DNA of 64,000 nt from Clusia tigrina (GCA_920105625.2 OV050031.1:229200194-229264193), one strand, 5' to 3'; positions 49,986 to 61,783 are shown, numbered from the stretch's first letter. Numbers and translations are program-made. The notes: generated by a model from the letters alone, not told the origin.

Positions 49986-51109
49986 TGCTCGAATATGAAT
50001 ATAGCACAGTGCCAAGGCTTCGCTTAATAACTTTCTATATGCGCCTCAGTTTGTGTCTTGTATTTATGAAATAATTATCTGATATACTCGTATAGTATAA
50101 ATTTCCCATTGGTTCTTCGTAACCTGGGTTGGTATTTTAGTATGTGAAATCAGTTTGTGGGTTTCCACATACGAATATTGCGTCATTCTCCCAACCAAAC
50201 ACTGATTAGTTTCTGATAAATTTATAATTGCTAAAATCGAAAATTGTTGTACTTGACTTATGTACAATCTGATATCCCGCACCAGCCCAAAGAGGACTCA
50301 TCATATGGAATACGAAATGAAAATGGACAAACATGTTTTTCCATAGAGTACTGAAATTCAAGCCTTCCAAGCAGTTACCATGCAATGTATTCTCCCCCAC
50401 TTACGTACTTCTGCTGCAATTTGTTGCGACCGCCAGTTCCAATATTCCGCTTTTCATTTGCATACAAATTTGTTAAGAAATCGAATAATTATTTAATGTA
50501 CTATTCAAGCACACTCATCTTCATCGAAACATTAATTAATCAAACGTTTCAGCTTAACAGGTTCCATGCCCACCGCCAGCAGCGAGCGCGGCGTTGATCC
50601 GAAGATCCAACTACACATTAAAAGAATGATCAATTGTTGTTGTGGTTATTTTCGTACTACGAGTACGCGTTGTTGCCGCCGCTTTGTTTTCGCTGTAGTT
50701 GCTGTTGATAATAAACGTGGATGAGCTGGGACTCTCCGCAGTTGATTTCTGTCTTCTATCGCTTCATTCACCAATTCCAGTTTGACTTGCAAAGTGTGTC
50801 GTTGGGAGCGTTGAGATGTGAGCAGCGTAACCAGCCGAATCAAATGGCGAATTTATACAGATTAAACTGAGAGAAGCGTGATAGACAACAGCAGCCGCGA
50901 ACAGTGCCAACCAGATCGACTCGAGCAGCAGCTGAAAGGTTTTGGCACGATTTCGATCAGTTCTTCCGGAACTGCTAACGATAAAAGTTTGGAATTCCGA
51001 GTTCGTGTTGAGAAACCGTGGACGCGCTTTGGAAGTTACGGACGCGAGTAATGACATAGAATCGCAGTGAATGTGAAATTGAAACGAGACTTTTAACAAA
51101 CGAATCAAA
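49986..51109. other. Promoter region of the SLC46-like gene
   Basis: No protein gene is seen. From about 50610 onward the sequence resembles 56600-57093 in front of the decayed copy, so the duplicated block includes this upstream region. The last about 230 bases are nearly identical in both copies and presumably include the transcription start and 5' UTR. Confidence 0.6.
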
Positions 51110-54100
51110 ATGGCGCCAAAGGACGATTCCGGAGCAGTAACTGCGCCGCCACCGCAACAGCCCGAGAGGAAACTGAACTACTTTCAAAAGCTTTGGGTAT
51201 ATCGAAAGTACCTGGTGATTGAGCCCTTCTTCTTCTTCTACCTCATGGCGAGCGTCTTCAACTCGGTGGCCATGCAGAACTTCCCTCTGGATAAGGTGCA
51301 GCAGATATGTCTGAGAAGTTGTGTCATAGTGATTAAGGATAATTTTGCCATTTGCAGGCTTGCCGCGTCAATTTGGGGTACAACAAATTTGTGTGTGACA
51401 CCACTCTGGACAAGTCTGAGTTGGGCATCGAGTGCGATGGATTCAGCTTCGAAAACACCACATTCGGTGCCACCGCTGATTTGCTGAATCTGACCATATC
51501 TTCGGAAGGCTTCAACTACACCGTCTGCAAGGCGGAATTGGAAGCGCAGAAGCTGGCGGCGGATGTTTCGGGCAAACGGGCGCCGATTGGTGCGTATTTC
51601 CTCCCTAATCGGTTATGTAATTTGGCCCAACGGCAGCATTCGGTATATTGTTAATCAAAGCATCTTCACCTGCTTAGCCCCTGCCGCTTCGATTTATCAC
51701 TCTTTAATTTTGAGAACCTGTTCACTGAATTTGCATTTTGAACATTCCACGAATTAAGCAGCGTCGCTGACATTTGTGTGTGTTTGCTGGAAATTCTCGT
51801 TTTGTTTTCGCTTGTGTCTGCTTCAATGGTGAAGTTTAATAATTCCTAAAGACTTAGTATTGATCAAAACAGTTACACCCGTACAGGGTCGTTGGTAATT
51901 ATACTAACGCGGCGACCGACTGCCTAGAACGAATATCATGCGAGTACGGCGGTTCTCATACTTGTGTGTGGAGACGAAATTTCGCTTCGGAATACGAGTA
52001 ATGCACCCAGAAGCAAATATTCGTAGTAGGAGTTAAATTAGCATACCCGTTCGCTTGAGGACTTCCTGCCTTCTTCAGCAGCTGTGCTGACTGAACTTGA
52101 GCAGGCTTGTGCGCAGTTACTGTATTGGTCGCCCAACCTTATCGGTTCGCTTATATTCTCCCAATCTTTAAGCATGCTGTTCACTTTTGTTGGGTGTAAT
52201 TAAATGCCGTGTTTCTGTCTATAAGTCTGTAATTACTCGTGCCTATTCACTTGCATTGCATTGCGAGTAATCCGAGCTCATTCTTGGTCGACTTACTAAG
52301 TCTGGGTTGACTGGTTTTCAGTTGCATTGTGCGTTGTGGGTTGATTTCGTCGGCGTTTCTCATCATTACTGCGAGAAAACTCTGAACTTGGCACATGAAA
52401 GTATGCACGTGCATCGGGAGGGGAGGGGAGGGTGGTCGATTGTGGTCTTCTCTTGACAATTGCGATTTCTGTGTTTGATGCGCAAAATTTTGTGCATAAA
52501 TTAATTGACAACTTCGCAGTGCTGATCGCTCCACATTCGACTATTTGCAGGAAATTTGGTTTCCTCATGGAACGCAGCATTGCTACAATTATTGTCCAAG
52601 TGCCACACTAAATAAATTCCAATTAATTATGAATTAAATATGACAGGAGCATCAGCGGGCGAAGCTGAGCCAAAGTGCTGTCTTACAATTTTGAGAGGCG
52701 CAGCGGCGAATATGCCAGTTCCGCAGTTGGTGGCAGCAGCAGGGGTCCAATCATACAGCACTGCATTCAAGCGTGTCAATATAATAAATGATGAAGTCAT
52801 GTGTGGCATGTTCCATAGCAGTTCCCAACGAAATGAAACTTTTTGTTCGGCAGTGGAAGTATCTCTGAATTATGTATCATTGTTTTGGGGTTTCTGGGGT
52901 CTAACGGTTTGGATGCTGAGCCCTTATCTAGAGGATCCTTCTTCACATTGACATAGGGAAATGCTGACTTCAGCTTTGGGGAATTTTTTCCTATAGGCTT
53001 GGGCATTTTTCATGAATTTGGAGTATCTTTGAATCTCATCAGGCATTGGAATTCAAAAACATGAACATCATTTGTTCCTGAGCCTATATTGTTCTCCCAC
53101 ATTTCCATCTCTATGGATGCAAAATTTTCTACTTTGGTACTGAGGAATTTTGTGTATAATGTATGCTCGGGGACACTCAACTGCGAGATGTAGACTTGCT
53201 GCTCTTCCTTCTGCAGTTCTGTTGGGATTATTGTGGAAAACCACATCGTAGTACTGTTTTGAGTTTTTTGACATCCATAAACCCGGTAATCTCTTTAACA
53301 GAGTAATCCACAAAGCTCTTCGGTTGCAGACAAAAGTCATATTCGAGGAAACGAAATAGGGTGATGGTCAGTCTATGAGAGTGACGCAGTTTTCAATACA
53401 CATTTTGAGCACCCAGGCTGATAATCCCACACCGCACTCTTCGGAATTCTGTGATGACTTGGGTTAGATGACAGCTTCATTTAGGCAGTCCTGGCGTCTT
53501 GGCGTAGCAATACGCCTTTCAATCTAGTCAAGAATTGTATTTGTCCTGATCAAGTAGGGACTGAGTTGAATAGATATAAAAAGACAAAGCAATTCTACAT
53601 TGCAATTAAATCTTTGCATTCAATTGCAGCTGCCATTTTTCCTCTGATCGTGCTGCTTTTTGCTGGTGGCTGGAGCGATCGGTATAATAAGCGCAAACCT
53701 TGCATGATTCTGCCTATTGTCGGAGAAGCTTTTTCCTTCATATGTAAGTAGATCTCAACACTTGTTCTCGTATTGTCGCTTTTATATTCTTGCACTCGCA
53801 TTTTCTTCCAAAGGTCTGCTAATTTCTGCAGTTTTCTTCGAGGAGTTGCCCATGGAGTTTGGAGCCTATTGCGAAGCCATCGTTCCTGCCCTTTTCGGAG
53901 GCATCACTTTTTGTTTAATGGCCATTTACAGTTACATCACCATAGCCACACCGGAGCAGGATCGTGTGTTTAGGTAGCACAATTGGAATATACTTGCGGA
54001 ATTGGCCCACACATTTTTGAATTGTTTTTCCAGATTTGGAATATTTGCAATGTTCGTCACAGCTGTGCCTTTTCTGGGACAACCTGTCAGCGGGTTCCTC

Positions 54101-55528
54101 TTTCAGCAACTGGGCTACATCTGTGAGTTTCGGCATTAACTATTTTCAGTTGAATATAAAAATATTATCCAATATCCCATTTATCCGTTGCAGTATCCTT
54201 TAGCATGGCGGTATCGTTTCAAATAGTTGCCATACTCTACATCATCTTTTTCATTGAGGAGGTGCAGCCAGCGCCGAAAACCGAGGCCAAACCAGCAGAG
54301 GAGCCCGCAACCTCGCATGCTGCAGATAATCTGGCATTCGCCGTCACCAATCTCGACGAATTGCAAACGAACAAAAACGTCAGCTTCGAGATGACTCCAC
54401 GGACCGAAACTGCGGCGAAATATGAGCCACCTAAAGAGGATGTGCTGCCAGTGAGGCGTGGATTTCTGCGCGAGTTTTTCGATCCCACATTGGTGATTGA
54501 CTGCATCAAATTCCCGCTGATCAAGCGCGAGAATAGTGGCCGAATGTTGCTGATTCTTCTGATTATTGCTTACTTTTTGACTTTGGGCCCAGCGTCAGGT
54601 GAGTTCAGACACACTGTACTAGAGTTGGATGAAGACTAATGCCGTTGTTCCAATTTTATAGGTGAAAATGATTACTGGTACCGTTACACTTTGATCAAAC
54701 TCAACTGGAACGGCAACGACTTCAGTTTCTACTTCACATTCTCCTCAGCAGCTGCTTTAGTAGGTGCGGTCTGAAGAACTGAAGTAACCGAAGGTCAATT
54801 CAACATAAAATATCTTGTTCTCCTAGGTACTTTCATTGGAACGGCCATCTTGAGTAAACTGCTGAAGGTCAACGACTCCACCATAGGCATACTCTCTGCC
54901 GTGGCCGTAGTGATGTCTCGCATTCTTTTCGTAAGTAAAATGGGAGCTGCCTTGGAGATTGTAGAGTTTATGTGTGGCTGCTACACGAGTATATCTCCCA
55001 TTTCAGGCCTTTGCAAAGGATACTGCGTCCTTCTACGTGGCCGGGGTTGTGGACATGTTTGTCAGTCTGCGCGTGATTGCCATCAAAACCATTGGCTCGA
55101 GTATTGTGGATGGCGAAGAGCTAAGTAATAAAATTGACTCATTTGGAAGATCCACTTTTATACGTGCAATATGTTCTCCTTAGGTAAAATGTACTCTATA
55201 TTCGGTATCAGCGAACCCATTGGTCAATTCATATTCCCACCGATATTTAGTGCAATATATCAGAGCACCGTGGACACATTTCCCGGTGCTATTTTCCTGT
55301 TCGGTGAGATTTTCTACGTGCCGAACGTGCTGGTTTTCATGTAAGTGCTGTGCTCCTGCAGGAGAAATATGCTTAGTTCTGAAACTATTTTGTACTCGTA
55401 GACTATGCTACATTATCCTACGTCGCAACAAGAGTAAAGAGAAGTCTGCGGAGAATGCAGCTGAGGGTGAACAGCAAACCGGCAATGGTGGTCATGTGAA
55501 TCCCGACTGCGAGATCACCAGTCTGTAG
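51110..55528 (+). CDS. SLC46-type MFS transporter (proton-coupled folate transporter family)
   Basis: Eleven exons: 51110-51295, 51358-51589, 53630-53743, 53814-53973, 54034-54122, 54194-54598, 54662-54763, 54827-54930, 55007-55124, 55184-55340 and 55402-55528. The sum is 1794 nt, or 597 aa. About twelve hydrophobic segments fit a major facilitator. TM1 holds VIEPFFFFYLMASVFNS; an outer loop follows with several N-x-S/T sites and four Cys; GGWSDRYNKRKPC (about residue 150) is the MFS motif-A-like loop. A long polar loop between the two halves lies in exon 6 (PAPKTEAKPAEEPATSHAA), and the tail is hydrophilic. This layout matches insect SLC46 proteins related to folate and thymic-stromal transporters. 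The substrate of insect members is not predictable from sequence. Intron 2 is long (2.0 kb) and carries an antisense unidentified coding-like fragment. All introns are GT/AG. A decayed tandem copy follows at 57094. Confidence 0.92.
52627..53345 (-). pseudogene. Unidentified coding-like remnant in intron 2 of the SLC46-like gene
   Basis: The minus strand has consecutive frames that look protein-like but are broken by stops and frame changes: SFVDYSVKEITGFMDVKKLK (about 53310-53250), then WFSTIIPTELQKEEQQVYIS and onward to 53013, a stop, then KMPKPIGKNSPKLKSAFPYV in the same frame to 52797, then a further 60-codon frame to 52627. Composition is balanced rather than repeat-like. I do not recognise the family. 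It could be a decayed gene, a retro-copy or part of a transposon. Confidence 0.35.
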
Positions 55529-55639
55529 GGACATTCAGCTATGCTATCTGTACATGTGTTCTTGTGTCTTCTTCATAGTCATTTTCTGTAATTTAATCTT
55601 TTAGAGTTATGTATATTTACAATTGTATAAATTGTTGTT

Positions 55640-55645
55640 ATTAAA
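55640..55645 (+). terminator. Poly(A) signal ATTAAA of the SLC46-like gene
   Basis: ATTAAA lies 112 nt after the stop codon, the first canonical or near-canonical hexamer downstream. Confidence 0.5.
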
Positions 55646-55769
55646 AACGCTTCAGAGCTTTAACTGAAATTGCATCGAAAATATTTATATAATCTTGTTG
55701 TGGATTCGCCATCACACCAGTAGCAATAACGGGGTAGCAAACAGCTCCGTAACCCCCATAATGCTACGA

Positions 55770-55834
55770 CTAACTCGTCCATTCTCTTTAGACATTGATC
55801 ACCGTGCTGATGAGTCCTGAAAACACGAGTTTAG
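55770..55834 (+). ncRNA. Hammerhead-ribozyme-like sequence, probably inactive
   Basis: CTGATGAGTCC at 55807-55817 equals the invariant CUGAUGA core plus the start of stem II. CTAACTCGT (55770-55778) can pair with ACGAGTTTAG (55825-55834) over nine base pairs with one bulged U, as stem III, and is followed by C55779, giving the GUC cleavage triplet. Three pairs (55780-55782 with 55804-55806) can form stem I. The 3' strand of stem II and the GAAA core that should precede stem III are missing: GTCCTGAAAAC runs directly into ACGAG. A deletion of about seven bases (inferred) would explain this, so self-cleavage is unlikely. Hammerheads are known from retroelements (Penelope-like) and satellite DNAs. 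Confidence 0.45.
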
Positions 55835-57093
55835 GTAAATTACTCCCCTATTGCTAATTGTTTCCATGCAATTAAACGAACTTGGTGTCCAAATTAAAGC
55901 TTACTGGAGCGAATATACCGAGACATATTCGATAGTACGCAACAAAGTCCTTTCGCGTATCATTTGATTTAAACAATTCGCCCGCTTCAGTGTCCTGTCA
56001 AAACAAAGACATGTCCTCACCAAGTCAAATGTATTTAACTTCGGAAAATCTGTTTATAAAGCATTACACGTGTGAATATATCAGGTTGTTAATAACGGAT
56101 TTCCGCTGCAGATGACTTTTCGTAATTTCTGAATACTCGAATTGAAGGTTTTGGGAGGTGGGTGCCTTTGTGTCGTGAGAAAGGCCGTAAAAACCTGTTG
56201 AATAATTCTCCTCAAAGCCTCAGAGGAAGCCTGTGAGGGACAGGGCGAGTATACAAGAGAACAAGAACAAGTCTTCCAATGAGTGTGTTTGAAGTATCAG
56301 ATATGTCTTTCACGCGATATCATGAGACTTCACTCGCTCATTGGAAATAATGTGCAAGGCACAAATCACAAAATTGTAAGGAATAAAATTTGTTTACCGA
56401 ACAAGTCTAAAACTTTGAGCTTGGATATCAGTAAATTCGTGTGGGTTTGGTACAAATTAAGGGGGACTTGCACTCGATTATATAGAATAGTCGAAACTGG
56501 GTCAACCTAGACACTGAATTGACCGATCATTTAAACGAAAGTCGTATGCTTTAAGTAGCTGAGGTGCATTACGCCTGCTAAACCAGCTGTGCCGAGATAA
56601 CTTCATATTAAAGAATGAACAATTCGTGAATTTTTATTGTCCTTTTTTGCTATTTTCGTATGAGTTCTGCTTTTGTTTCGGTTATAATGAAAAATAGTTG
56701 CTGTTGAGAAAAAATATGGATGAGCTGGGGTACTGGTGGCAGTTCATTTTTGACTCCAAGGCGCCTCATTCACAGTTTCAATTTTAAAGTCTCTGCTGAT
56801 GGCGTTGAGATGTGCGCAGCATAAGTAGCAGAATCAAATGGAGAAATTATACAAACTAAACTAGGAGAAGCGTGATAGACCACATTCGATTCAACCAGAT
56901 CGGCTCGAGCAGCAGCTGAAAGTTTTTGGCACGATTTCGATCAGTTCTTCCGGAACTGCTAACGATAAAAGTTTGGAATTCCGAGTTCGTATTGAGAAAC
57001 CGTGGACGCGCTTTGGAAGTTACGGACGCGAGTAATGACATAGAATCGCAGTGAATGTGAAATTGAAACGAGACTTTTAACAAACGAATCAAA

Positions 57094-59582
57094 ATGGCGC
57101 CAAAGGACGATTCCGGAGCAGTAACTGCGCCGCCACCGCAACAGCCCGAGAGGAAACTGAACTACTTTCAAAAGCTTTGGGAATATCGAAAGTACCTGGT
57201 GATTGAGCCCTTCTTCTTCTTCTTCTACCTCATGGCGAGCGTCTTCAACTCGGTGGCCATGCAGAACTTCCCTCTGGATAAGGTGCAGCAGATATGTCTG
57301 AGAAGTTGTGTCATAGTGATTAGGGATAATTTTGCAATTTCCAGGCTTGCAGCGTCAATTTGGGGTATAACTCAATAGTCTGCAATATCATTTTGGACAA
57401 GAAGGACATCAACTGTAGCGCATTCGGTGACCCCGTTGATTCAGAAAATTCGACCATATTTCCGCAGGATTTTAAACACACCGTCTGCTATGATTAATCG
57501 AATATATATCGGGACAGGTGGCGCCAATTGGTGCGTACTGCAGAAAAATACCCCGTTATACTCGTACTTTGAACGTATTTTATAGAATCGTAGACGAACA
57601 CCGCCGCATAGCAGAATATTATTGCATATTGAATAATCGAGTTGAGCTGTTGCTCCTACGATTAAGATGTCGTTAATTTGTAGAACCTGTTCATTGAATT
57701 AGCATTCCAGCAAAAAGTACTTTCGAATATTCTAGTGTGCTTGCTTGAATATCCTGTTTATGGTGGCGACTTTTGTTCGTGATAAGCAACCATTTTCTAT
57801 TATTTGGACCTTTAAGCACTGATATTGCATGGTAACTACAATCTGCACCAGCGATTGTGTTCTCGATGTAGACGCAGTGACCCAGAAAGCATTTTCAAAG
57901 AACATATTTTAACTAATGAATGATGCAGGATGTAAACAAGATTTCGAAATAAAGGTCCAGTAATGGTACAAGATTAGAATATGATTTTTGTTGATCATGG
58001 TGCACGTAACACTTCATCCACCTCTTCCACCTACAGAAAGAAAGTATCAGTATGAAAAACGTGCTGCAAAGATAAGGTTTATTCGTATGTTATATGGATC
58101 CAATATCACCATGGTTTACCTCTCACGCTAGTAGAGAGTGTAGTTTGGTAATTTATCTCAGTGTAAAGGGTAACTCAAAGTCGGTCTCTACCTGCTTGTA
58201 TTATACTTAATTTGAGCTGCGATGACGTAGCTAGCGTGCAAAGGTAGAAAGCGAGCGCTGCTACCCTGCGGTTGAGGTATCATGCCAAAGGACTACAAAA
58301 GAATTTCAATCCGCATAAAGCAGAGATCCTCAGCAATTTCCTTCGATGCTGTTCACAGCATTGTTTTTACTCTATGAGAGTCCAATTAGCAATAGAAAGC
58401 GATAATATCAAGTTTGCTCGACTTTTCCACCTCCGAAAATGTTGGCCAATATTTTTGTTGATATTCCTTTTCATACCTTTTTAATTTCTACTTCCTGAAA
58501 AGAAAATACGAGCAAAAAACAAGGCTGCTAGTAAATTGCATACCATTTTAAAGTTCATTGTAGCTGCCATTTTTCCACTGATCGTTTGCTGGTGGCTGGA
58601 GCGATCGGTACAATAAGCGCAAATCTTGATTGATTCGGCCTATTGTCCGAGAAGCTCTTTCCTTCATATGTAGAATGGTGGGATTTTAGGTGAGACAAAA
58701 ACTTTTAACCGGTGGAACAGATTTATAACAACAGCTTTCTGAATTTGATAGGTGAAGGTGACCTCTTATGCCGCTATACTATGATTAAACTCAACTGGAA
58801 CGGCACGACATCAGTTTCTACCAGACATTCGCCTCCAGAACTGGCCTTATAGGACCGAAATATGAGAAATGTGTTCAATTGTACCCATGTATTATTTTAG
58901 GTGTCTTCATTGGATCGAATTATTGAGTAAACTGCTGAAGGTCAACGACTTAATCAAAGGCATACTGTCTGCCGTATGCCTCACATTCTTTTCGTGAGTA
59001 AAATGGGAGCTGCCATGAAGATTGTAGAGTTTATGTGTGGCTGCTACGAATATTTCTTTTATTTCAGTCCGTTGCGAAGGATACTGCGTCCTTCTACGTG
59101 GCCGGGGTTGCGGACATGTTTGTCTATATGATCGGTATTGTCGTTAAATCGATTGGCTCGACTGTTGTAGATGACGAAGATCTAGGCATTAAATCTGATG
59201 CAGACGGAAGATTTAAATTTATACGTGTAATATGTTCTCCTTAGGTTAAATGAGCTCCTTATTCTCACTCTCCGGAATTATTCGTCAATTCATAAGACCG
59301 ATTATATTCAGTAAAATTTATCAGGAGACCTTGATTGTATTTCCGGGTGCCATTTATCTGTTTGATGAAATTTTCTACGTACCGAACGTACTAGTTTTCA
59401 TGTAAGTGCAAAAATGCTCACTTAGCTCTGCTCTGAATCTCCTTTGTACTCGTAGACTATGTTACATTTTCCTACGTCGCAACAAAAGTAAGGATAAATC
59501 TGCGGAGAATGCAGCTGAAGATGGACAGCAAAATGGCAAAGGGGAGAATGTTAGTCCCGAGTGCGAGGTTACCCGTCTTTAA
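57094..59582 (+). pseudogene. Decayed tandem duplicate of the SLC46-like transporter
   Basis: Exon 1 (57094-57282) is almost identical to that at 51110, with one extra Phe codon. Exon 2 (from 57345) diverges and meets an in-frame TAA at 57495. The exon 3 relic (58568-58675) has an 8-bp deletion inside the motif-A loop. Exons 4, 5 and 6 (TM segments and the central loop) are gone. Exon 7 and 8 relics (about 58754-58995) carry small deletions. Exons 9 (59069-59186), 10 (about 59245-59401) and 11 (59457-59582) remain nearly intact. A full transporter cannot be made. The 5' flank is also copied, so the promoter may still be active. Confidence 0.92.
57540..58560 (+). other. Intron 2 relic of the SLC46 pseudogene
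   Basis: About 1.0 kb lies between the exon 2 and exon 3 relics, against 2.0 kb in the intact gene. The unidentified antisense fragment of the intact gene's intron is not visible here, so it was either inserted after the duplication or lost from this copy. Confidence 0.5.
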
Positions 59583-60271
59583 GGACATTCAGGTGTGATA
59601 TCTGTACATGTGTTTATGAGTTGTTTTCGTAGTCATTACTTTGTAACTTGCGCGTTTAGTTTTTTTTAGATGTGTAAAAATTGTTTTAAATTAAAAGTGC
59701 TTGCGAATGAATTTCCTTTAAGTGGACCGCTTTAAGGCGCTGCAAGGCAATTGTTTTAACAGGACCTGACCCCACAACCCCTTTCAACACTATTCCTAAA
59801 ATAATTTTCTTCTGTGTTGTGTCGGCAGATCCCTGTGTGGAGTTATCCTTGGGCGGGCATCGAAAGTGGCAATTTTAATCAACAAATGCATTCAATTTGT
59901 TCAACGAAATGTGAGCGAGCGTAGTTGGGCTGCCTGCGTATTATGTAGTGCGTATGGGTGAAGGAGTAGTTACACACGTGGGTTTGTGTGTGTGCCATGG
60001 AGTGTGGAACTTGGCGTATGCGTGTGGGTTTCGACACTGGCTAAATACTACTTTGGCAACTCACAAAACAATTGGGTACTAATAATCACACTTAATCTGC
60101 ATAAGTATGCATGTGCATGCCTTGTGGCTTCCTATTCACGCACACACAACCCCACATACACTCACTCACAGCCATTTTACACTGACGCAGTCTACCTACA
60201 TACTACACACGTTCGGTGGCTTATTGGTTTCCCTGCAGTGTCCTTCTGCTAATCCCGTGATTTCTTGTGAC
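59583..60271. other. Upstream region of corazonin gene
   Basis: No gene is seen. The first bases are the copied 3' UTR of the SLC46 pseudogene. The rest should hold the neuroendocrine control elements of Crz; I could not single out a specific factor site with confidence. GT/CA-rich stretches lie at 59970-60030 and 60138-60175. Confidence 0.5.
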
Positions 60272-60278
60272 TATAAAA
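60272..60278 (+). promoter_or_regulatory. Crz: TATA box of corazonin
   Basis: TATAAAA lies 33 bp before the A of a perfect insect initiator TCAGTC (60303-60308). The pair is a textbook fly core promoter and fits a short, strongly cell-type-restricted neuropeptide gene. Confidence 0.85.
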
Positions 60279-60302
60279 GGCCCGAGTACTGCAGTTGGAA
60301 CA

Positions 60303-60308
60303 TCAGTC
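60303..60308 (+). promoter_or_regulatory. Crz: Initiator (Inr) of corazonin
   Basis: TCAGTC matches the fly initiator TCA(G/T)T(C/T); the predicted start site is A60305. A non-coding first exon would run to 60367, followed by the donor GTAAGT at 60368. Confidence 0.75.
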
Positions 60309-60367
60309 AGTTTCATTTAATCGTTCAGGACTAACGCAAAACAAGATTTGAGAAATTGTTGAATTTT

Positions 60368-61247
60368 GTAAGTACGAAGAGAATGTTTTTCAAATATAAA
60401 AGGCAGTCGCAGGGAACAAGTGTGCTTGGAGTTTATAAGTGTCCTTCGGAATGTCAAACTTTGTTGGGCTCACTGATGCATATTTAGAGAAAATGGCAAA
60501 GTATTATATTAATCAGATTATAAGCCCGATTGAAGTGTATTTATGGAAGCTGCAGTTGTTATGGAAGTGTATCTCGTTGTTTCAATTATCAGTGCCGTAG
60601 AGGAACATAAAATATTATGCATAAATTAATCCTCATTAATTTTCAGTCGCCTATAATAGTTAAGTTGACTCTTGAGTCATTAAACTTTGTTGTTTATTTT
60701 TGACCAATAATTTAAATAACTTACTTTATAAGCGCGTAGATGGATAATAATTTGAAATTCGCTTCCCTGTTGCTCTGGCAAATCTGAGAAGCACTGTAGT
60801 GCAGTTTGAGAAGAGTTGGAAGTCCAATCAGAGCCATTATAGCAGTTGTAGTAGAGACCACAACCCTCATGAACAACAGGCACAACATTTCAGAGCGGGA
60901 TTGTTTCCAGTAGTTTTACACCTTACGACCAGCAGTGGTCGGCAGTGTCATTTCTTTAATACAGCAATAACCAATAATCATATGCTCTTTCAGGAAAGAG
61001 TGCTCCAAACTTGGTGCTGAGAATAATTTTGTAAATTGTTACTCCTAAAAATTATAATAATTATTTTTTGTAATCTTCAAAATAACCCTCCTCCGCAGAG
61101 GTATCGGTTTATTTACTCTTAATGTCAGTATATATCACTATAGACAGACTTGTGGCTGACTTGTCGTGCTACTGGGGTACCTGGCTGACTCATGAAAGAC
61201 GTCATATATCACACAAATATACATATATATCTTGTAACATATTTTAG
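60368..61247 (+). other. Crz: 5'-UTR intron of corazonin
   Basis: Donor TTTT|GTAAGT at 60368 and acceptor ATATTTTAG|G at 61247. The second exon then carries 38 nt of leader before the ATG at 61286. There is no supported gene inside; a Cys-containing minus-strand frame at about 60680-60883 is not recognised. Confidence 0.65.
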
Positions 61248-61285
61248 GTTCTTTGGAAAAGACGTACCTGTCCAGTTTATGCAAA

Positions 61286-61783
61286 ATGTTGCGCATCGTT
61301 TTGTTGCCTTTGCTGCTCTTCACCATCTCATCGATGCTCTGCATGGGACAAACCTTCCAATACTCGCGTGGTTGGACAAACGGTAAACGTTCGCTGGGCG
61401 CAGCCCCCGCTTTGGGCGCACATTTCCACAGAGATGACGACAGTATGCCAGAGATATTCGAGGTGGAAGATGGTGATCGGAAGCTGGAAAAGTTAGTATC
61501 TCCCACAACTTAAATTGAAAAGCTCTTCTATTCTGTCATTCATTATATTCGTCCAATTCACAGATGCCTTGTGCACTTGCAGCGGTTTGTACGCAATTCT
61601 CTCCTCTTGCACAGCCCGCCCTTTACTAGCGGCTTATCCTTGAACCCCAACAGCAACACTAACAACAAGAACAACAACAATAACAACAACAACTTGTACA
61701 CAAATCATCACCAATCAAGCGATTTGTATGAGGAATTGAATGCAGCCGAGCCGAGCGATTATGCGAAACATTTAACAAATTAG
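61286..61783 (+). CDS. Crz: Corazonin neuropeptide precursor
   Basis: Two coding exons: 61286-61491 and 61564-61783, joined within a Lys codon (phase 2). They give 141 aa. Residues 1-21 (MLRIVLLPLLLFTISSMLCM plus G) form a signal peptide. Residues 22-32 are QTFQYSRGWTN, the exact [Arg7]-corazonin; Gln22 becomes pyroglutamate and the next Gly of the GKR site gives the C-terminal amide after prohormone convertase cleavage. The rest is the corazonin-associated peptide, with a conserved LEKCLVHLQR stretch, a poly-Asn run and a tail like LYEELNAAEPSDYAKH. Corazonin acts through a GnRH-related receptor in stress, metabolism and ejaculation in flies. Start choice is certain because the signal peptide begins here; an in-frame upstream ATG at 61253 lies in the leader but would spoil the signal peptide. 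Confidence 0.98.

Larger units (their letters stand above)
55529..57093. other. Spacer between the SLC46 gene and its decayed copy
   Basis: It contains the 3' UTR of the intact gene with ATTAAA at 55640-55645, then a structured stretch with inverted-repeat arms at 55720-55734 and 55753-55767, then the hammerhead-like motif. From about 56600 it turns into a copy of the upstream region of the intact gene. No other gene is recognised. Confidence 0.6.

Noticed and set aside
57094..57378. Second intact transporter gene
   Set aside because: The exon 1 frame is open, but exon 2 has an early stop and later exons are missing or shifted, so it is a pseudogene.
60680..60883. Cys-containing minus-strand frame in the corazonin leader intron (CGLYYNCYNGSDW)
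   Set aside because: It looked faintly like a clip-type Cys-rich domain but the spacing does not fit and it is preceded by a stop without an acceptor; too short to support.
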